Source of the DNA: Edaphochlamys debaryana
Taxonomy: Eukaryota > Chlorophyta > Chlorophyceae > Chlamydomonadales
Direction of reading: 5' to 3'
Assembly: GCA_016858145.1 (NCBI GenBank)
Contig: JAEHOE010000022.1
Location: 1,054,001-1,118,000 of the forward strand
Length of the DNA stretch: 64,000 nucleotides
The translations under genes were made by a program, and so were the position numbers. Shown here piece after piece: positions 15,139 through 25,752 of the stretch (the first letter of the stretch is position 1; every line of letters begins with the position of its first letter). The notes under the pieces were generated by a model. That model saw only the letters and a list, made by a program, of their open reading frames with translations. It made no database searches and had not been told where the DNA came from.

Positions 15139-15994
15139 CGGGCGCGGGCGCAAGGGATGGAGGGAGAGAAGAGGGCTGGGAGGGAGGGAAGGGGGCATGT
15201 GGGTGGGTAGGTGAGGGTGGGGGCTTTGGGCTTGTGGTGGTGAGGTTGAATGGAGGATGGGCTGGTTCGGACCTCGGGAGGGGATGCCGCGCTGGGTGTT
15301 GGAAAGGCATGCGGCGGCTGGTGGGGCAGGGGTGGCCGCACGAGGCCCCCTGGGGTGGCAGGGCGAATGGCTACGAATATCTGTTGAGCACTGCCTCCTA
15401 CGCGCCGTACCCATGGCCATAGAATCCCTTTCTATTCGAGATGTCCATTCAATTGAGACCGCACCGTTCAACAGGTCGCAGCAATCCCCTGAGGCCACCC
15501 CCCGCCGGTCTCCCCTGCAGCCTGTACGGAGCCCAGTGCGTTCCCGCGGTCCTAGCCGCTGTGCACACAGCTACACATTACGCACTTATGTTCACGGCAG
15601 ATAGGGTACTGGTGCATCATCCTAATGGCGACCGACGAGAGGGGGTTTCGTGCTCGCAGGGGCCGTGCCGGGGGGAGCGGCGGACCGGAGGCAGGAAGCG
15701 GGAGAAGGCGGGTATTGCAGGCGCACACATGCACAGGCGTGCCTGCACGGCCGCACCTCTCCTGGGGGCAGGGCTGCCCTCGCCCCCGCATGCCCCCAAT
15801 CCCCTCTTACCGACCTCGTGTACATACCATCGTAGGGAGCGTGCAACACACCGCGCATAGCGACATACAAACACATTGGCGAACGGGTCAACGCATTGTT
15901 TTCAGAGCCCTTTGCGATGGACGCAGACACCAAGCTATTGCAACGTAGCTCAATGTAGTAATTGGAGCGTGCAAGGGGCAGCGGAGCGGGCGAC
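15139..15994. other. Tandem intergenic region, P450 3' UTR and RJL promoter
   Basis: Holds the P450 3' UTR and the 5' region of the RJL GTPase gene. I see no TGTAA signal on the plus strand and no gene; open frames on both strands look like by-products of GC richness. Confidence 0.55.
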
Positions 15995-17601
15995 ATGAGA
16001 GCCGCGAAAGCTGCCGCGGGAAAGAAGAATGCGAGGGCCAAGCTGTTCCGCATTAAGGTCATCTCTATGGGTGACAGCGCATGCGGGAAGTCGTGCCTCA
16101 TCAAACGGTGAGCACGAGCCGCGGGGTGTTGGAAGCATGTCGTCGACAGCCGACCGCGTAGGGCCCAAACAGCCCCCATACGTGCCGCAATGTCGATCAC
16201 TCGTTGCATACCTACTCCGCGCCTTGCAGGTACTGCGAGGAGAAGTTCGTGTCGAAGTACATCCCCACCATCGGCGTCGACTATGGCGTCAAGCCCAACA
16301 AGTACAGCGACTACGAGGTGCGCCGCGTCGCAGCAGCCCTCGGGCTTGGCGTAAGGGCTTTCGGGGGGGCGGAGGAGAAGAGTGCAGGGTCTTCGGCGCG
16401 CGTGGAGGGGCACACGGATTGGAAGCCCAACCCGGTGTTTGCCCCTATCAAACCAGGTGCGCGTCAACCTGTGGGACCTCGCTGGCGGCCCCGACTACAG
16501 CGAAGTGCGCAACGAGTTCTACAAGGAGGCACAGGGCTGCGTGCTGGTGTACGACGTCACCAATCGCGCCAGGTGGGGGTGGGGGTGAGGAGGCACGGTG
16601 AGGGCGGCCAGAGACTGGAACTGTGAAAGCCGCACCCTGTGCATCTCCCTGACGCCCTTGTTACTGCGCAATCATTTTTGCCCCGCAGCTTTGAGTCTCT
16701 GGAGTCGTGGCTCGAGGAGAGCCGCAAGTATGGAGCGGAGAACATGGTGGGCCGGGCGCGTGGGGCCAGCAGGCTCGGGGCTGCCCCTCGCCAGAGCACT
16801 GGGTGGGCGGCACACGTTCGCTTTTATGGGGGTCGACGGTTGGGCTGCAGCGTACGACCACGGCTGTTGGTGCCCTACCTCGGCAGGTCATCTTCGTTGC
16901 GGCGACCAAGTGCGACCAGCCGGTCCGCAAGGTGTTTGAGAAGGAGGGCCGCGACTGGGCTCAGGCCAAGGGCTTTCCGTTCTTCGAGGTGAGGGTGCTG
17001 CGCTGCAGGCGCTGGAGGTACCGTGCGGTATGGGTCCGGTCAAGCCAGGTGTCTGAGCAGGGTACCAGGGCTGGGGCAACGAGTACGTGCGCGGTATTGC
17101 GCCAACCCATTAAAACGGCGGATACCGCGTGGCAGCTGCGAGTCCTTGCAAAAGGGGCTTCACGCGGGCTTTACATTTGTCCTCGTATGCATGTTGCCCG
17201 GCATGACCACTCGCGATTTCTTAGCAGTCAGTAGTACGCCCACCGCCCCCATGCCAAACCCCGCACCAGGCCCCCTCCTCAGCCGCTCGCCGCCCGGCTC
17301 CTGCCTCAAGCTCCCCTCCCACCAGCACACGAATGTAGCCTCACAGCACGCCTGTAGCCTCTCATCATCAAATGCCCTCGCCCCCCCCCCCCCCCACACC
17401 CGCCCCCACACATCACCCGCCCCCACGCCCTCTTCCCCGTCCCTCCTCCCTCCCCAGGTGTCCGCCAGCAGCGGCGCGGGCGTCAAGTCGCTCTTCACGT
17501 CCCTCTTCGCCCGCATCCTGGCCACCGTGCCGGGGATACCCGAGGACCTGACGGCACAGGCGGTGCAGCAGGCCAGCATGGCCAGAGGCGAGGACGCATA
17601 G
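15995..17601 (+). CDS. RJL: RJL-family Rab-like small GTPase (DNAJC27/RBJ relative without J domain), 6 exons
   Basis: Small GTP-binding protein of the RJL family, an old eukaryotic family that tracks with flagella. Exons: 15995-16107, 16230-16317, 16457-16572, 16689-16746, 16887-16988, 17458-17601; 206 residues. The P-loop is GDSACGKS. It is followed by the family signature CLIKRYCEEKFVSKYIPTIG and DYGVK, switch II WDLAGGPDYSEVRNEFYK, the base-binding TKCD, and the SA motif in VSASSGAGV. The family's altered switch II is present: the catalytic Gln of DTAGQ is replaced (LAGGP here, MAGHP in animals), so intrinsic hydrolysis should be slow. Animal DNAJC27 carries a C-terminal DnaJ domain; here the protein stops after LTAQAVQQASMARGEDA, the equivalent of the linker, as in other non-animal members. 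There is no C-terminal prenylation cysteine, also typical of RJLs. Confidence 0.92.
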
Positions 17602-18463
17602 CCGCCGCCACGACTCGCCGAGGACCCCGCTGGGCTTGGCATGGGCCGTAGCTCCCGACGCGCGTGCGCCCGGCAGGAGGGCGCGTGCACCCGGCAGGAG
17701 GACCGGTCGAGCACGCGTCAGGACTCCATACGGCGGCACCTCGGTCAACGCCGGGCAGCGCAGGCTCCGCTGGCGCGGTCCCGACAGGTCGGGGCCCTAC
17801 GCAGCCCGCCGAGCCCAGCATGCGGGGTGCACGTGCCACCCAAGCTCAGCCGCCGGACCCCCAGGGCCTGCGACCGGAGGCCGCGAGGCGTCGGCGAGGC
17901 AGCTGGCGAGCGCCAGTCCTCGGGGTCTCAGTGAGGGACCCCGAACGCGCCAGAGGAGCCTGCGAAGACTCCGCGGACTCCTCCCACCGACCTGGGCGGC
18001 GCCCAAAGGCGCTTCCCCCGCCGCGCGCCTGGGCTGTGCTGGGTACCTGGTGCGCCACGGTGCGCTCGCCCAGCAGCCCCCTGGGAGCCGCTGCCTAGCG
18101 CTCCAGCGTCATTGGCTCCACCGGGCTCTAAAGCGCCGCAGTCGGGCCGGCCGCGGCCCCCAACCTCCGTCGCCCGCGGCGCCCCCGCCGCATGCCGCAT
18201 GCCGCGGTCCAGCAGCCACTCCACGCTCAAGGCCCACGAACCAGCCACGCCCGCCGAGCGGGCGCGTCCGGGCGACGGTCCGGCCCGCCGGCGCCCACAT
18301 CCACGCGCGGGCGACCCACTTCGCTGCCGCGGCCGCCGCCGCCACCTGGGGGGCCGGCCTCCATGGGCCCTGCCCACGGAGGCAGTGCCCTCCTGCGCTC
18401 CCGGGCTTCCCGTACCCATGCTGCCCTCACGGAGCCGCTGCTGAGGCGAAGCTAGCCCGGCCG
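17602..18463. other. Convergent intergenic region between RJL and S12
   Basis: 3' UTRs of two convergent genes. A plus-strand frame of 330 codons (17636-18628) stays open across this stretch and through the antisense of the S12 last exon. Its composition (Arg/Pro/Ala) and lack of splice signals argue against a gene. Confidence 0.5.
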
Positions 18464-19779
18464 CTATGTGGCCTTGGGCTTCTTGGTGCCGTATTGCGAT
18501 CGGGACTTCTTCCGGTCCCTGACGCCGTTGCAGTCGTACCGGCCGCGGACCACGCTCATGCGGACCTGGGGCGGGGGGGCCGAGCCGGGCAGACGGTGGG
18601 GATGGGGATCGAGTGGGGTTGCGCGTAGGCCAGAGCGGCCGACGGCTCTGCTGTTGGTGGGGATGAGGCGGGGCGTGTGCTATCTAGGAGGATTGTGTGG
18701 ATGCGTTGCCGCCCGGGCCCACCTGGGGCAGGTCCTTGGCGCCGCCGCCGCGCACCAGCACCATGCTGTGCTCCTGCAGGTTGTGGCCCTCGCCTGTAGG
18801 GGGTGGCGGTGGTGACGGGCAGGGGGGCATCAAGAAAGGCACTTGAGAAGGACTGGAAGAGGCGACGAGAGAACTGATGTGGGTCGGCAGGATGAAGGAC
18901 AAGAGTCGCGGTCTTGTCAAGGCGATGGGCTCAAGCGAGCAAGCTGTCTGAGCACGAGTGGGCTCAGCGCTGGAGTGGGTAGTGTGCGGCAATGATGTGT
19001 GGTTCGAGCGCGGGCTACAGGTGCGTCGCGTCAGAGAGGTGAACAGACATGCATGAGTGCCCAGGGCAACCGCAGTTAACCGCCGCGGGGACAAGCAATG
19101 CCTGAGCGGGCCTGAGCGGTGCCCTTAGTCAGCGGCGGCACGCTTGGTATCTGGCCCTGCTCAAACTTGCATGGACCGTCAACGCTGCGAAAGTCGTCTC
19201 ACCTGGGATGTAGGCGAGCACCTTGTACCCGTTGGTGAGCTGCACCTTGCACACCTTCCGGTTGGCCGAGTTCGGCTTCTTGGGCGTCATGGTGTAGACG
19301 CGCACGCAGATGCCCTTCTTGAAGGGGTTGCCCTCCAGCTTGCGCAGTTTCCCGCCGCGCCGCTGCTGGACCTTCCGGGCTCCCCCCAAGAGTTGCCCCA
19401 CGGTCGCCATGGTCCGTGTAGTTGACCCTGACCCACCCGCCGCTGCCAGCGCGCAGGACGGCGTGGAACTAAGGAGGTGCCCGCGGACCGCCAGGCTGCC
19501 GTGAGAGGGCAACCCTCGTGCCGACATCATCATCGCGGTCAGCCCGCTGCGCCAGCTTTGCGCAGAGGCAGCGCCTGACCTGACGGTGCTGGTGCTGAGG
19601 TAGCGCGACATGTGACTGGAGCTGGCTCCAAGCTGGTGGCTTGCTCGCGATGAGGAGATGGCCGAGGTCTGTGCTCCATGGCCACTAGCTGATCGTGCCA
19701 GGCTCGCTTCAGTGCATGTCAAGCTCCGAAAGGTACTAGCAAGCACGCTGCAGAGGCCTGCGCCTCGCCGCAAGGCCAT
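18464..19779 (-). CDS. RPS12: Mitochondrial ribosomal protein S12 (uS12m), 3 exons
   Basis: Small-subunit protein at the decoding centre. Exons on the minus strand: 19779-19203, 18793-18723, 18565-18464; 249 residues. The mature S12 domain starts at [14 protein letters not shown] and contains the universally conserved [47 protein letters not shown] and the C-terminal SQYGTKKPK. About 123 residues precede it, beginning [14 protein letters not shown] and rich in Ser, Arg and Ala with few acids: a classic mitochondrial presequence, though unusually long. Plastid S12 is normally plastid-encoded, so this nuclear copy is assigned to the mitochondrion. The start codon shown is the first in-frame Met that gives a full presequence. 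Confidence 0.93.
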
Positions 19780-20221
19780 CCTGCGAGCTCGGTGTCTAAC
19801 TACAGAACGCTGATGTACATTAATCGTCAGTAAGGAAGCATAAAGTTTGGATAGAGGGAAGGGTTGTGCTTGGGGGCGGCAGGATGGCCCACGCACCAAA
19901 CCCCGCCCTCTTTCCCCTCTCGCTTCCCAACCTACGCGTGCAACCCCTGCCGCTCCCCTCCCTACCCTGGACCCTTCCCCGACATCCTTGTACGTCTCGA
20001 CACGCTCCTCGGGCGCTGCAGTGTGCTTCCACGGTGGCAGTGCTGCATCGGCATCGGCGGTCCGAAGTTCCAGCGGTGACTCTGGTTTGGAGCTATGCGG
20101 TGACCTGTATTACTTAGTCCACCACCTATAACGTATCCAACAACTAAGCTTAGCATTCTGTAGCCTCTCTGAGTTAGCGACGCATCCATCACCACGCCGT
20201 TTAGGCCCTAAGCCAGACAGG
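19780..20221. promoter_or_regulatory. Bidirectional promoter region, S12 and the 20222 gene
   Basis: 442 bp between two divergent start codons. Contains the 5' UTRs and promoters of both; no clear TATA box or repeat stands out. Confidence 0.4.
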
Positions 20222-22139
20222 ATGAACACAACCGCCCCAATGTATCCCTCGACGATGCGGCCAAAGGACCGCCTTGGTCTCGCGGCCGAGGATGCGCATA
20301 CCTATAACAAGTGAGTGGCTGCTGGGCTAAAGTATTGCAGCAATGACCTGACAGCAGAGCATCTCGAGTTCCCTGAGTCGGGCTACAAGCATTCTCTGGC
20401 CGCGGGGTGGCAGCATGCAACACGGCTGCATGCAACCGCTTTTCACCGCTGGCGCAACTCACTGGGGAGACACGAGGGCCACTTGTTCATCAGCACTAGC
20501 TACTCGTGAACATGCCGCTGGCACTTCGAGTAGGCGAGTGGCCACGCCCGCCGACCCAACCCCGACGGCTGCAACCCCTGAGGGTCAGCCCCTGCAAGGC
20601 ACCCGCCGCATTACGTGTGCCACTCGCCCCACCCTACAGGCTCTACGCGTCCACGCAAGGGACAGACGTTTGGAACCGGCTGGTGTCGGATGCTACAGTC
20701 CGGCAGTCCATGAGCCGGACCGTTCCCCCCCACCAGGTGCGGCGGTTCGGGTCACTTGACCCACACCGGCAGCCCGCATCTACCCCATCGGAAGCCCCCG
20801 TTACACCTGTCATCCACTACCGTACATCATCCTTCCGGTCCGCCGCCCTGGAATTACATTGGGAACACACCTTTTGGCCCGTCCCTTCATCAGCTTCCTT
20901 CACCCACCCACCCCACCCCACCCCACACCCTGATATGCCGCTATAGGACGGCCAGGCGCAGATCAGGTACTCGTACAAGAACAGCGGCTTCGACTCCAAC
21001 ACCAACCCCGCAGTGTATACGCACAACACCTTTAAAGGTGCGCGGCTCTCCTGCTGGTGTGGGCGGTCGCCCATGGTATGACTCCTGTCGGCTGTGAGGG
21101 CATGGGAGGGATCCTGCCCCTGAAGTTCCGAGCTCGCAGCGGAGCCCGCCGGGGGTGCGCTCGCGTTCTAAACGCCTCTGCCCCTCGCCCCTCGACTCCT
21201 GTCCTCACAGCGGGCCACTACGAGTACGGAGTGCCCATCGAGGCCCAGGCAAGCCCGGGGAAGGCAGGGCTACTGTAGCGTGCGCTGAAGGTCCAAGCGG
21301 CACCCGGGACGGCTGCGCTTCGGCCTCTGCCATCGGGACCCGACCTCACACTCTCCCTCCTCCCTCCCTCCGCGCACCTTCTCCCTCCCCTCCCTCCTTC
21401 CCCAGCACCCCATCACGGCCGCCCGCTTCAAGGCCAAGCACCCCATGGAGTTCATGCAGCAGATCCGGCCCGACACGGAGACCACCTCGCAGGTGGGTGG
21501 GGGGCGGTGGGGGGTGGGGGGTCCCTCGCGCTCGGGTCCGTGCACTCACTCACCCGCCTGTCCGCCAGGACCCCTCCCGCTACCGGCACGCCAAAACCTC
21601 CTCAGCCCCCACCCCGCCCCTTCCCCCGCAGTCCCTGCGCATGCTGGGCACGTACGAGGCGGACTTCTCGCACGCGGACCGCATGGGCATCTTCATACCA
21701 CACATGTGCCCCGGAGGTGCGCCTGGGGGTTGCCTGTGTGTGGGGGGGGAGCGGGGCTCGGGCCGGGGGCCGCAGGTGCAGCACGCAACGCGCCGGTGCT
21801 CAAACCGCACTCGCACCCAAGCCACTGATGTACAGGATACATTTAGTGTGGGCGCGGTCGTATAGGAGACCAACAATCATGAACAAAGCCAGCGCGACCC
21901 CTAACCTGCGCAACTACGCCCTTCCGTTGCGCCCCCGGCCTCCGCCCCCAGCCCCGCCACGGCCCCGCACGCCTCTCCTCCCTCCACCCCGCCCCTGCCC
22001 CTGCCCTTCCCCCTCTCCCCCCCACACAGGCAAGCCCGCCTACCACCCCGATGTGACCACGGGCGGCTTCGGCATGTCTCCCACGCTGCCCCGCCGCGGC
22101 CTGGGCGACTCCCTGCAGGATGGCCGCAACCTCAAGTGA
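20222..22139 (+). CDS. Unrecognised conserved-looking protein, 198 residues, 7 exons
   Basis: Exons: 20222-20310, 20640-20736, 20947-21037, 21211-21248, 21406-21492, 21632-21716, 22030-22139. Every junction keeps phase and uses consensus acceptors; intron 4 has a GC donor (cag|gcaagc). The protein begins MNTTAPMYPSTMRPKDRLG. It contains TQGTDVWNRLVSDATVRQ, RYSYKNSGFDSNTNPAVY, GHYEYGVPIEAQ, TAARFKAKHPMEFMQQI, EADFSHADRMGIF and a C-terminal PTLPRRGLGDSLQDGRNLK. It has no signal peptide, membrane segment or low-complexity insertion, and is rich in Tyr/Phe/Asn turns. That style recalls small ciliary microtubule-associated proteins, but I do not recognise the family and the ciliary idea is only inference from style. 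Coding status itself is well supported. Confidence 0.8.
20901..20928. repeat. CACCC/CCCCA microsatellite
   Basis: A short C-rich pentamer run in intron 2 of the 20222 gene, forming part of the pyrimidine-rich tract before exon 3. Confidence 0.8.
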
Positions 22140-22934
22140 GGCGGCGCCGCGGGGCCGCGGGGTGTGTGGAGGGGGCCGGGCAGGGCGGTTGGGCAGAGGA
22201 AGCAGGAGGATAAGTCCTTATCGGCATGGGTGGCTGATGTGAGGCGTAGCAGGGGGGATGCAAGAGCAGGAGGATGTGGGCCAGTCTGGACCTTACGGGG
22301 CAGATGGCCGACGCCGAGGCGAGCTGCCAGGAAGGGTGAGAAAGCAGCGACGGGCCTGAACAGCACGGGCCGCAACGCAGGATGAGGAGGAGCACAGCCG
22401 GAGTTGCAGTCGTGCAGCGGACGCTGCGTGGGGGGCCACGATGCGCGCAGGCCGCACGCGGGGTAGGGGCAGAGTCAGGGGGTCGTGCAGCACGCACAGA
22501 AGGGAACGGGCGGATCGTGGGCGGTATTGTGCGCCCTGTGAGAAGGGCGACGGTAGGCTTCATCGGGGACCGGAGGGTAGACATAGAGTCAGAGCCGAGC
22601 GGGCTCAAGCAGAGATGTAGCGACTCGACGAGGGATGTGGTGGCGGGGTGCTAGGTAGGCGTAGAGCGGCACAATCGGCGGCAGGCGGTGGGCCCTGTGC
22701 GGCTGTGCCGCCCTTACTGTATGACTGCTTATGGGGAGCGGCTATGTACGTCATGAAAGCGTCTCTCCGAGTTGGCGATGGTGATGCAACGTTATGTGGG
22801 TGCTGGCAACGTAAGGGTGGCGTGTGGTGTGAGGGGCGGCTCGCTGCGCGGTCTTGGGCAGCCCCACGTTGCGAAACACGTGGCGGTGGCAAGGCGACCG
22901 ATTCGCATGAATGGGCGCGGAGCCAATGCACGTG

Positions 22935-22939
22935 TGTAA
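22935..22939 (+). terminator. TGTAA poly(A) signal, 20222 gene
   Basis: The first TGTAA found downstream of the stop at 22139, implying a 3' UTR of about 800 nt, which is ordinary for this group. Confidence 0.5.
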
Positions 22940-22955
22940 CAAGGTACTGAGTCGT

Positions 22956-24901
22956 CGTGCCCGTGCCCCGCCGGCCGACTAGCCCCTAGGTCAGCCTCCA
23001 TGGGTGTGCCCTCTCAGTCGCGGCGGCGTGCCCGCTGCCGCATGTCCAGCCAGTGTGGGGCATCGAGAGACGCCGATTGTGGGGTGCACAGCTGGCAACT
23101 CGCTTCAGCAGGGGCTGTCCTAGTCAGGGGAAGCGGTGACGTGCTAGCTTATCATGCCTCCACGGCTGACCCACCCTCCCCTCACAGCCCCTCCCCACAT
23201 GTGGCGCTCCATCTGAAACCTGCCACAGACACTATTGTGCCGGCAGCAAGCGAAAATGCAATGCAAGTGACGAGGGCACGCGCGGCTCCGGGTCCCCAGC
23301 CCGGTTGAGCAGGGTAATCATGCCTGCCTGTGTTCCCGGCCGGTGTGCAACGCTGGCGTTCACTGCTCGGTGTCTTGCTGCACGCCGCCGCTTACTTACT
23401 CGTCCCTCTTCTTCCCCCCGGGTTCCCTCGTCGCTTTCAGCACTCGGCTGTCTCCGGCTCCCTTGCGCCCCGTGTGGCTGGCCTCGGCCTTTGGGGTCCC
23501 TGCGGCCACTGCGGTGCGCACCGTGCTGCAATTGGGCCGTTGTTGTTGTGGGCAGCGTCCCCTTGCCGGCCTCCCCTCCCCTTGAGCGGCGGTTCTTGTT
23601 ATTATCAACGCATCACCCTTGAGAAGAAGCACGCCCTTCACATATCAACCCTGCAGGCAAGGCTGAACACGCTCGCAGCCCGCGCCTGTCCAAGCCCTCC
23701 CCCGCTCCCAGCCATCAACACGGCAAGCTTGGAGTTCGGAGTGCCCCAGCACGAGATCTTGCCAGCTGTGCTTTCCTGGTGATGCATCTTATCGTCCATG
23801 CGCATCGAGGGTCGGGGGTGCAGATGGCGCTCGTCGCTCGCGCTGCAGCTGGCTTCCAGTTTCACACCCCCTCGGCGGTATCTGGGCCCTGCCTGCCTGT
23901 TCTGTTGTTGCGAGGGACGGACTGCTTGAAGGCCCTCGAGTGCTGGGCGTGCCACCCTGCAATCCGATCCGGACGCAAGAAAGCAGGATTCCGATCTGAC
24001 AGTTCTGGCGTACAGATGCGTCTGGAGGGCCATGCGAGGGCGTAGCGTGGCCGCGAGGGCAATATTACTGTCGGGGGCCGCAGGGGATTGCAAACGGAAG
24101 AGGTTGTAACGTGGCGTGTTAGACGGCTTCTTGCTGTCTGGTTGGTCCCATGTGATTGAAGGAGCGGCCTGCCCTGCACAGACTGCGCTGTCTCGACAGA
24201 GCTTGCCGGTGGAAGCGGGCGGGCTTCACGGGCAGTACGGGTCTTCGGTCACGCTGGCCCTTCCTCTTTACGACTCTGGTCTCCTTGCAGGCGGGGGGCA
24301 GCATAGGCGAGCAGACTGAGGCAGGAGGGGCAGTGTTCCTTGGGGTGAAAGTGCCGTTTTGTGGGCGCCTTGCTGCATGGCAATGGCAGCGGAGCTCTTC
24401 AGCTCGAGGCCACCAGTGCTGGAAAAGGTGCACCTTAGCTGACGTCTTGTGCAGGCGGCGAGGTTCAGGAGGGGAGGTGCGGGACAGTGTTATGGCTGCC
24501 ATCTCTGAGGGGTTTCAAGCAAAGCGCAATGCAGCGCAGTGCACGATGGCACGCTTGGACATCTCCGGGGGGTGAGTTCAGTGTGACGGCCGAGTACATT
24601 GGGTGGCTACTTGCGGGGTGGAGCTGTGACTTGGGAGAGAAGCAGCACAGCAGCCTCCTGTGTCGACCCCGGCTGCCTGCATTGCGGGTTAGGCACCGCC
24701 ATGCCGCAGTCGAAGCCCGTCGCTGGAAGGGCTACCATCTCCAGCTGCACGGGGCATCGCATGAAGACGCAGTGCGAGCGGTGCGGTCACGTAATCGCCT
24801 TTCGCAGCATTGAGGCAGGAGCAGGCGTGAAGGGATGCCAGTGCTGCCCTGGAGCCTCAAAAACTACGGCTGAAGCAGCCCTTATAATCAACGGCTGGCT
24901 T
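22956..24901 (+). other. Region with weak, unresolved coding signal
   Basis: No gene can be modelled with confidence. Protein-like segments on the plus strand include a frame around 23600-23782 (KKHALHISTLQARLNTLA), one at 24455-24571 (EVRDSVMAAISEGFQAK) and one at 24707-24813 (RRWKGYHLQLHGASHEDAV). These sit between plausible acceptors (ttgcag, tgtgcag, gccgcag) and donors (gtgagt), but the phases of the last two do not match with the splice sites I tried. A TGTAA at 24105-24109 and a Cys-rich frame at 24700-24850 (QCERCGHVIAF) add to the confusion. Either a poorly conserved multi-exon gene or chance open frames. Confidence 0.3.
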
Positions 24902-24906
24902 TTACA
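24902..24906 (-). terminator. TGTAA poly(A) signal (minus strand), KH protein gene
   Basis: TTACA on the plus strand, hence TGTAA on the minus strand, about 850 nt beyond the stop of the KH gene. It is the first one found in that direction. Confidence 0.4.
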
Positions 24907-25752
24907 CCGTCGCCTTTCTGATGCGGACACCACCTCCTTGCTACGCGGGTTCGGTACCACACCACCATACCACGCCCCAAAAGTCCTCGGCAGACTCAGT
25001 GCTCACTCGAGCGCTGCAAGCTTTGCGCACCGCAACGCGGTCATCAGCCCACAAGTGACATGCGCCGTTGCCCCCCTGAAGGTTCCGAGAGTGGTGTCTA
25101 GTCCGTAACGGGGTCCGGGCTTGCTTCCTTAATCGCACTTGGTCTGGCTCGTGCTTGCCTAGCCTCGCCATGACACAGGAGCCCGATCTCATGCCGCCAC
25201 CGCCTTTGCTCGACCACCGCCCTGCCCCCTTAGCCTATAGCCCTCCGCGTGCGTCCAAGCACCCCCACTTCCGATTTGCAAACCCATCAACAACACGCCG
25301 AACATAGGTGCCGCTAACGTCGCAAGAAGGGTGAGGCACAAACGCCCGTCATGGCTTGAATACTGCTTGGGAGCCGACCCCGGCCCAGCCACGCGTGTCC
25401 CCCTATCCGTTCAAGCTTTTGCACGGGCTCTGCGCTGTCCCGCATCCGGTTTCCAAGGGCAGGTCCAAGAGCAGGTCCAAGGGCTGACTGGTTAGCGTTC
25501 GGCGCTCACCGCCGTCTCACATCATCCCTGACTTCTGTAGCCGTGTGAGGTTGGTCCACCAGCGCGCAAAAGCGCTTCCGGTCGTGGTACACCCGCTACG
25601 GCTGTCCTTCATTCCTTCCTTCCGACTGGGGTTGCCCCTCCTGAATCCCTTACGTCAGCGGTGTGACTTTGCGGGCCACCTGTGCAGATCGCGCCTAGGG
25701 TCCCGTGTCCCGCTTGCTCAACATATATCTCGGGACCCTCCCAACGCCCCCC

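Noticed and set aside
17636..18628. 330-codon plus-strand open frame between RJL and S12
   Set aside because: Arg/Pro/Ala composition, no domain, no splice support, and it runs antisense through the S12 last exon; GC-rich DNA keeps frames open by chance.
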